Shown one piece after another: positions 53,401-62,400 of a stretch of 64,000 nucleotides of DNA; position 1 is the first letter of the stretch, and the number at the start of each line of letters is the position of its first letter. This DNA is from Cervus elaphus (Eukaryota > Chordata > Mammalia > Artiodactyla > Cervidae). The notes below the pieces were generated by a model. The model was given only the letters and a program-made list of their open reading frames with translations, did not search any database and was not told the origin of the DNA. Made by a program: the position numbers and the translations under genes. The stretch lies in the NCBI RefSeq assembly GCF_910594005.1, contig NC_057843.1, forward strand, positions 30,415,001 through 30,479,000, read 5' to 3'.

Positions 53401-56400
53401 CAACGCTGTTCAAGCCCACTTTGCATTTTTCTGCAAGTTGAGGTGGTCAGGGCACTCTGTCAGAAGCTGTACTGGATCCACCCTCTCATGGTTTCCAACA
53501 GAGCATCACCCCTTTTAGGCCTCAGATTCTTCATTATAAAATCTGTTTGTTGTTGCTGTTTGAACAGCCTGGAATTTAGGTATTTCTGTACTGACACGGT
53601 AACATAGTGTAAGTGTTGAGATTAAAAACTTGGGGCATTGGGAAGTTGTTTAACGACCTCTTAAGTTGTAGTGGGGTGGTTATCCCCCCTTTTAAATGTG
53701 CTTTCTGCCTCAGGTTGCTAAAGGTTAATTAGATAATGTCTGAGCACGATGCCTGATGCACAGGGATCATTTGAAGGCAGTTGTTAGGATCATGGGAGTG
53801 TCTCTGTTTCCTAATGAAATAAGCCATTTTACAGAGGTTAGCCCAAAGTTATGTGTCAGTGCTTTAAAAAGTTACATTTTAAAAAATGTAATTGTTTTCC
53901 TTAAGAATACTGTGGTATGTGCTTTGGGGAAGTACAGAGTATAAAATTTGTACTGCTAGATTCTAGAAGGAGTCAGGAAATGGCAGTGTATGAAATTGAT
54001 GCAATTAAGAATTAATATAGAATGCATTACATTAACCCCTTAGTAAGATTTTCTAAGGGATGATTTGTAAAGTTTGCAGTTTTCTTAGTTTTATTTCTAA
54101 TGAAATTAGAATATTTTGCTAATCCATCAAACTGGCCAGAAAGTACTCTGAGGAAAACATGAAATGGAATGTTTCAGTTACCTATTATCATATTCCAAGC
54201 CACTCCAAAACTTAATGGCTCAAGAAAACAGGTTATTAGCTCCCTCACGTGCCTGGTGGTTAGTGTTAGCCACTGGCTGGTTGGTCATCTGGGCCTGGGA
54301 CACCTACCAGATTACAGAATAAACTCTACCTTTTGAACATGGGAGATGAGAGATAATGAAAGGTCTCATTTAATGAGAACAGGTACGTCCATGCGCCCTG
54401 GTTGGATGGCTCTGTGCGATAAGAAAACCCATTCCATCTAATCTGGATCTGTGTATCCAGTACCACCCAGCGTGATGCAATGTGCAATGTCCGTGTTGCT
54501 CTGGGAGAAAAGTTTCCCCTGACCATGGAAGACAAATCCTCTGGATGTTCTATTCTCTGTAAATGATAAAGTAGCTTTCTGTTTTAATCACAGTCTTTGG
54601 AGAGCTTGTTCACATGATCATGTGGAACACTTCTTTGGGTCTGCTCACCTCAGGTGAACTGATTAGTCAGACACTGTACTCTCTGCATCCTAGAGGCAGA
54701 GAAACTACTCAGAATTTGGGTGCTCTAGGAAACCAGTCTTGACGCCCAGGAGGCCAGTCAGTTTAGCTTTCCTTAACTGCTAAAAATTTTGATACAGTCA
54801 TGACCTTATAATGCCATTCTCAATAACCTTCCAGAGTAAAGCATTTGGCTGTGAATTATCTCTTACTGCCTGTGGTTTTTTTGTTCTTGTCTTATGCAGA
54901 AAATATCAGAGAACGTTACGGAAACCTCACAGGCGAGCTCCACATGATCGAACTAGAGAAAGGTCGTAGTGGTTTGGGTCTGAGTCTTGCTGGGAACAAA
55001 GACCGATCGAGGATGAGTGTTTTTATAGTGGGGATTGATCCAAATGGAGCAGCTGGGAAAGATGGTCAACTGCAGATTGCAGATGAGCTTCTAGAGGTAA
55101 GTTCTAATGACAAACACTGCATTTACTCCCGCTGAATTGGTGTGACGGAGACATCAGTTTCCAGAAAACCCACCTGGGTCTCATATGGTGACTGAGAAAA
55201 CTATCACTCACCTAATAACAAAGATGCATTGCAGCAAATTTGGCTCGAGACCACATCTCTACTAAGTACCACCCATATTCCCATTAATTTCCATTAAAGG
55301 TTGTGACTGTGTAGCACCAGAAAAAAATTTTGCCCCAAGACAGTAATAAAGATCACACTTCAAAAACATTTTTTTGTTTGTGCTGCATTTTTATTAGGAG
55401 CTTTTGAAAAACCAAATGACCAATCATGCCCCTGTAATGAGACTGATCACTGGACCTTCTAGAAGTTGAATCCCTCATGGCAGACTTGATGGGGGTAGAT
55501 TGTTGTGGGGTTGAATTTAAGGCTAAAAAACAAAAACAGTAATTCAGCCCACCAAGCAAAATAAACTTGCAGACTATACTTTTTTTTTTTTTTTTAGTTT
55601 CTTCTATTTTTTATTGAAGCTAGCATACAATTGCTTGAAAAGATGTACTTGAATGCACTTCAGTATTTATACTATATATTTAATGGATAAAACTTAAAAG
55701 TCATAACTTTTATCAAATATTATTATTTTCAAAGTAAAAGAATATCAAAACAAAGGTGTTTAGAATTGTGTTTGCCTGATTTTTTGACCTTGCCTCCTAT
55801 AGGCTGGGGTCCAAGTGTCTTTACACTGCTTTAGCACATTTTCCCATGCCTCCTGTGTTTCCCTCTTTGCTGGAAAGACTCACTCAGAGGGGCTAACTGA
55901 CAGGATGACTGGCAGTTTCCACCAGGTAGTATGCTGCTTAAGCACCTTCCACTGCCTGAAACCCGAATATACCAGCACTGCTTCTCCCAGTGGCCTACCC
56001 CCAGGCCTTGAGTTCTGATGTTAACTGTGAACTGTGGTAGTCAGGCCTTCCCAGGATGATCTATGCTGATCACAGGTGCCTCTGCAGAGCCGCTGCTTGT
56101 ACAGAGTACTCTAGAAGCTTCTTGCCTGCCTGGATACTCTCCTGTAGTCAGTCCAAGTGATGCCTTGTTAGTCCATGGAGATCAGACTACATTCATGGAA
56201 TTTTAATGTTGGCTTTCAACATGAGCTTTTTCTTAACTCAGCATCAAAGTCAGGTTCATGTTCTGGGAAAGAATACATATGTACTATTTTAAAGGAAAGA
56301 AAAAAAATTGCTTTTCATTAGATTGTTGTTGTTTAGTTGCCAAGTCCTATCTCACTCTTATGAACCCATGGACTGTAACCTACCAGGCTCCTCTGTCCAT

Positions 56401-59400
56401 GAGATTCTTCAGGCAAGAATACTGGAGTGGGTTGCCATTTCCTTCTCTGGGGGAATCTTCCCAACCCAGAAGATCAAACATACATATTCTGCATTGGCAG
56501 GCATATTCTTTACCACTGCACCACCAGGGAAGTCCTTTTCGTTAGAAAGGATATAAAAATTTGTGAAATTAAAATTCTGGGCTCAATTAATGATATTTAT
56601 TTCTCATAGATCAATGGTCAAATTTTATATGGAAGAAGTCATCAGAATGCTTCATCAATCATCAAATGTGCCCCTTCTAAAGTAAAAATAATTTTTATCA
56701 GGTGAGCATTTTCTTTTCCTGGTTTATAAATATTTATCCTTAGCCATTCATTTCTGATTCTTTTGAATAAAGATGAAACATATACAAATGTGTAAGTGTT
56801 TTAGTTCCAAGTCTTCGTGGCTACAAAATTTTGTCTAATAATCTGAGCTAAAGAATGAAAATAGTATGAATGGTCATGATATTACAGGTTAGTGCTTTTT
56901 CCCTTTAGAAATAAAGATGCAGTGAGTCAGATGGCCGTATGTCCTGGGCATCCAGTGGAACCTTCACCTGCTACCTCAGAGAATCTTCAAAATAAGGAGG
57001 TTTGTAGCTTATATTTGTTTCTCTGGGAAGCTTTAGTTTATGCATCAGTTATTAATTTTGCTAAAAATTATAGAGCCCTTTCAGGGATATAAGAGAGAAG
57101 TAAACTTCTTGATCCCCTTGATCCCCAATATGTTTATAGCCTAGTTTATGGAATACTCATGTAAATAAGCACTGCTTACATGAAGCCTGGTAGTAGAGCC
57201 TGTCAAAGGAATAATGAAGGTAGAAAAGGAGTTGACAGTTTTACCTCTGGGGAGAGAATGGGAACATAGGGGAGGTTGCACATGAGGTGTACATTGAAAG
57301 TAGATGTCTTGGGGGCCATAAACATTGCAAGCAGAGGACATGGATTGAGGAATGGGCTGGGGGCTCTGGCAAATGCAGAGAATTGATAACTGCAGAGCCC
57401 TGCTGAGCAGTGGGAGGCGGGGAGCAGGTGGGGTTAGAGCATGAGGATCACCATGCAGACCTTGTCTTTTAGGCTATATCTTCGCAGACTCAAAGAATGA
57501 AGATTATTTTTAAGAACTCTGGAAATGGTACAGAGAAAAATCACAGGTTACAGGACAGAGAAGGGAGTAAGAGAATTAGAGTAGTTCACGGGATAGATAT
57601 GGAGGACCTGAACTGATGCCCAAAAATAAAAGAGAAGAAATGGTTGTGTCAGGTCTTTAGAACCCAAACAGATATTACTTCATCTCTAACTAAATATATT
57701 TGGTGAGGAAAAATGACTGGTTGAGAATGTATTTATCCAACAGATACATTCACTTACACCAGGTACCATTTGGGGGCTGAGCATAGGCCACAGAATGAAG
57801 TAGACGAGATGTACCAGGCTTCCAGATGTCTGATTTGGTGACTTAATAGATGGTTAACTTTTATCAGAATAGAAAAGGTAAAAAAGAGGAGCAGGTATTT
57901 ATTTGAAAATAGAGAACTTCCTCTCTGAGGCAGCGCAAGAATGAAGTGTCTGTTGGAAAGCCTGGTAGAAGCGCTCATGGGGACGTTTGGTCTGGAGTTT
58001 AGAGATGAATCCGCATTGATGCCAACTTGGGAGCCATGGGAGCTCAGGCTCTGTCTGTGGAGGACATTTAGAGAAGATGAGCGCCAAGGTCAGAATTGTG
58101 TGGTATCAGTTGTAAGGAAAATTGACAGGTCCAAAATGAAGAACCAGGCGGGGGGGTCGCACAGCCGCTGAGGAGGGCCCCATTGAGAAAGGGTGTATAG
58201 CACAGCCTTGAATACTGTGGGGAACTCAAGTGAGAAGGTGAATAAAGAGGGTTCATTGTATTTGCCAACTAGAAGATTATTAGTGATTTTGAGAAAGCAA
58301 ATGGTGGATAAGAAATTAGGAAAGAGAAAGCAGTGGCCAGAGGGTGACACAAATTTAAGAGAGTTTTGGTGAAAGTTTTATGTTTACTTTGTTTAGAATG
58401 AGTAAAAGGAGATAGAGAATGAGAACTTAAAATTAGAGGAAGTATGATACTATCAGTGGAAAAGGTGTAGAATTGGAAACACTCTTCCCTAAATTAATAT
58501 CTAAACATTAGGCTTTTCTGTACACAAGATACACAAATCATTGTCTCATGCTGGTGAACTGACTCACTGATCATAATGGTGAGCTGAATGAGTCAAGTGG
58601 TTTTTCAAGATTGTGAAGGAGAAAATTTTATTTTCATATGAGTTTTACCAAAAATGTCCATCAAGAAAATGGATTTTATAACTTTCAGGTAAAACATTTA
58701 ATAGCTCCTACATTCCCTTGATGTCCAGCACAGTAACACAGTGAACGGTGCCTCTGCTGGTGGTCTGTATGTCAGTGCTCGCACTGTTCGGAGCTGGGTT
58801 ACTACTCGGCGTCATTGTAGAGTAAATCCATGCAGTCTTGTGAAGCATTTTATGTTTCTGTGCTCCAAAGTAATTGCTGTCTAATCACACCTCATTCACA
58901 TTTTTAATATATAATGTTCATAAACGTCATGAAGTATTAAAATTATAATGCTGAAATACAGCATATGAAATAATGTCAGTTAATTGGCCCCTTTGAGGCT
59001 TCCCTGGTGGCTCAGCAGAAAATACTCTGCCTGCCAATGCAGGGGACATGGGTTCAGTCCCTGCATCAAGAAGAGCCCCCAGGTTAGGAAATGGCAGCCC
59101 ACACCAGTATTCTTACCTAGAAAATCCCATGGACATAGGAGCCTAGTAGACTGCAGTCCACGGGGTTGCAAAAAGTCGGGCACAACTTAGTGACTAGACA
59201 ACAACAATAAACAACTATTTAGTCAAGCAAAACTACATAACATTTGCCTATTTTGTCACTTCTTTCCCTCTGTCAGGCTGAACCGAGTGTTTCTACTTCT
59301 GACGCAGTTGTTGACCTCAGTTCATTGACGAATGTGCAACATTTAGAACTTCCTAAGGTAAATCTGCTCTGAATTGGACTGAAATGATGTGACGACCTTG

Positions 59401-62400
59401 GCACTGGTGTTCTGTTTCACTGGTTCCCAAAACTAGTCTCTGCAGACCAGCAGCATCAGGGTCACCAGAGAGCTTGTTAGAACTGCAGGAGCTTGGGCCC
59501 ACCCTGATCTCCCAAAGGAGCAGCTCTGGGGTGTGCCCGCAGCTCATGTTTTAATAAGCCTCTTCCATGATGCCAGTGGGCACTAACATTTGATAACCAT
59601 TGTGCTAATTGATACTTGAGCAGGGGCCCAGCTTCTCCTGCCTTTATGATTATCCCAAGGTATGACATTTAGCGATCTCATGTTTGATTTATTTACAAGG
59701 GCTTGCTATGGACAAAATAAAAAAATTAAAGAAACAAGTTATAGGCTTTGTCCTTTGTCAGACCGAAAGTCCAAATGCCTAGAAGTCTCACTGATAGGCA
59801 TTGTTGAGGTATTTGCTTTTGCAAAGATCTGAACCTTGAATTCAAGTGACCACTTGAAAGAGGTGGTTTGTTGAACAGAATCCTGTAAATGCTTTGAGGT
59901 GCTGCAGGCTCGTGCTGGAATGCAGGTGGACAGTGGATGAACAGACTAGACAGAAAGAGCAGTGACATGCTCAGGGAAGAGGAGAGGAAAGGAGGAGGTG
60001 GGATGGAGGGACAGGGGGATTTTACCTGTAATGCTGCAGCAGGGAGGAGTGCTTTCCTCCGAGACTCCCCAGCTCCAAGGCAGGGCACCAGAGGCCATCT
60101 GACTGGGTTGAATCCTATTTCTTTTTTTTTTTTTCCATTTATTTTTATTAGTTGGAGGCTAATTACTTTACAATATTGTAGTGGTTTTTGTCATACATTG
60201 ACATGAATTGGCCGTGGATTTATGTGTGTTCCCCATCCATCAGCTACAGACTTAACACATTTTGTGATCTTACTTTGCCTCCATTTTTCTTACCTATAAA
60301 TTGGAGATGATAGTCTTACCTTTGATATTGTAATTTTAAAGGTTAAATGAGTTGTTTATAAACTGGTGGGCATAATGCCTGATATGTGGTCAGAGTTTGT
60401 TAAGCCCTTAGTGGGAAAAAATACTGATTCTTCTTGGTTTATTTATTACTTTTTAAATAAATAACCCTGTACAAAATGGATTGCTCTGATCTTATCATAT
60501 ACATTTAAGAAAAGTTGTCATGGGCAGTTTGTGCTGTGGGTAAAGGGAAAAGAACATAAGTAATTAAAGCTTTTTTCTGTCAAAGAGTCCATACATGTCC
60601 ATTCCAGAGTCCCTCATTCTGTTGCCATGTCAGAGAGAGTCCTTTGAGACAGCAAGGGAGAGGGGACAGGATATTTTAATGCAAATCTCTGAATTTGTGT
60701 AGGTAAACAACCAGCAAATGCCCTCTGTACTTAGTAAAGTACTTTTCTGACCACAGTTAAGTAAATAGACTATAATAGAATCAGATATCAGAGTTGAGTA
60801 CCTATAGTCATGGTAGATTACAGAGTATTACTTATATTAGTATAAGTGAAATATTTCTTTGTGGTACTAGGAAAGAATATTGTGTGCAATACCCGAAATA
60901 GAGGGTAGCTCAGTTATTGACTTGGCTTTAACACTGGAATTTGTCGTTGTGGTAGCACATTGAACTTCCTGTTCATCGAGTCTGAGTCTTTGACCACTAA
61001 ATCAAGGTTTGGGGTTTCAAAATTCTGGCAAGTTTGGACACTTTATGTGAAGTCAATTTGATTATATCCTGTAGAGTTATAGGTAGAAAGAATGCATGCA
61101 TGATAACAACACTTTTGTATAGTGTATCAGGCTTTCAAGCCTTTTCTTTACTACACTTGATCCTCACAGCAAGCTTTTAGTTGGCAACTATTATTATTCA
61201 GGCTTTTGGAGATAAGAAAATAGAGGTTTAGAGATGTTAACTAATATATCCAGATTTCCAAATTTAGCCGGCAAGTATATTATAGCTGAGTTCAGCTTAC
61301 CCTAAACCTGTGTAATTATCTCTGTATTATGCACATGAAAAGAGTGGTGGTAGGGAAGATGAGCAGTGACAATCTGGAATGTCATCAAGCATTAATCATC
61401 TCTGTCAGCAAAGCAGCAGTGTTCGTAGTCTTTAAAATGATGATGGCGCTTTACCTCGATGCCATGATCCTAAAAGTCCAGTGGCAAGTGTGGCTCTCAT
61501 GTAAACTTCTTTCGCTCATGCTTTCTGTCTCCCTGGATGGAAACTATAATGAGGAAAGTTGCTAGCTCTAACCAGAATGAAAATATTCACTACCCTATGG
61601 TAAATTTTATTCACATAAATGTTAAGAAGAGGTAAAAGCCAACATTATGGAACACCTGGTTTTGATAAAAGAAAGTATGGAAAATATAGCCAAAGTAGGT
61701 GTAGCTCTTCTAGCCTTGGCAGGTTTTCAGGGTAAATCTTTGGACTCACGAGTTGAGAGCATTTTCACTCTATATCAAGTCAAAATCCAAGTCTTTGAAG
61801 GAACCAGTCTGGATTTCCAGCCCCAGCAAGCACAGAGCGTGAGCAGTCAGGGCAGCCTGTCTGCTGAAGGAGAAGGGATAGCAGAACAGGGATGCAAGGA
61901 CTGGTATTAGTGGTTATGTCTAAGCCAGAAAAAGGAGGCAAGAGTGTGCTTTGGTTTTGAGTCACTTAACCAATTACACAGAACTGAATTCTCAAACGTA
62001 CATTCATTAAGTTATTGAATACGTTTTTATTTTTGAATCTATTGATAAAGTGACTAGAAATATGTTACTTGGTATATGTGCTGAAAAGAAAAGACCCTGA
62101 TGCTGGGAAAGATTGAAGGCAGGAGGAGAAGGGGACGACAAAGGATAAGATGGTTGGATGGCATCACCGACTCGATGGACGTGAGTTTGAATAAGGTCCG
62201 GGTGTTGGTGATGGACAGGGAAGGCTGGCGTGCTGTAGTCCATGGGTTCACAAAGAGTCAGACACGACTGAGTACTAGAGATACTAGACATAGGGGAGGA
62301 ATGAGAACATTTGAATATTTGATGGAGGAGAAATTTAATCTCACTAAAGTAATTCAGAGTTTGCTTAAGAAAAGGGGATTTCTAACAGTGGATTTTAGAA

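Noticed and set aside
57941..58350. Overlapping open frames on both strands
   Set aside because: Short, compositionally ordinary and lying in what looks like an ancient interspersed repeat; no link to MPDZ.
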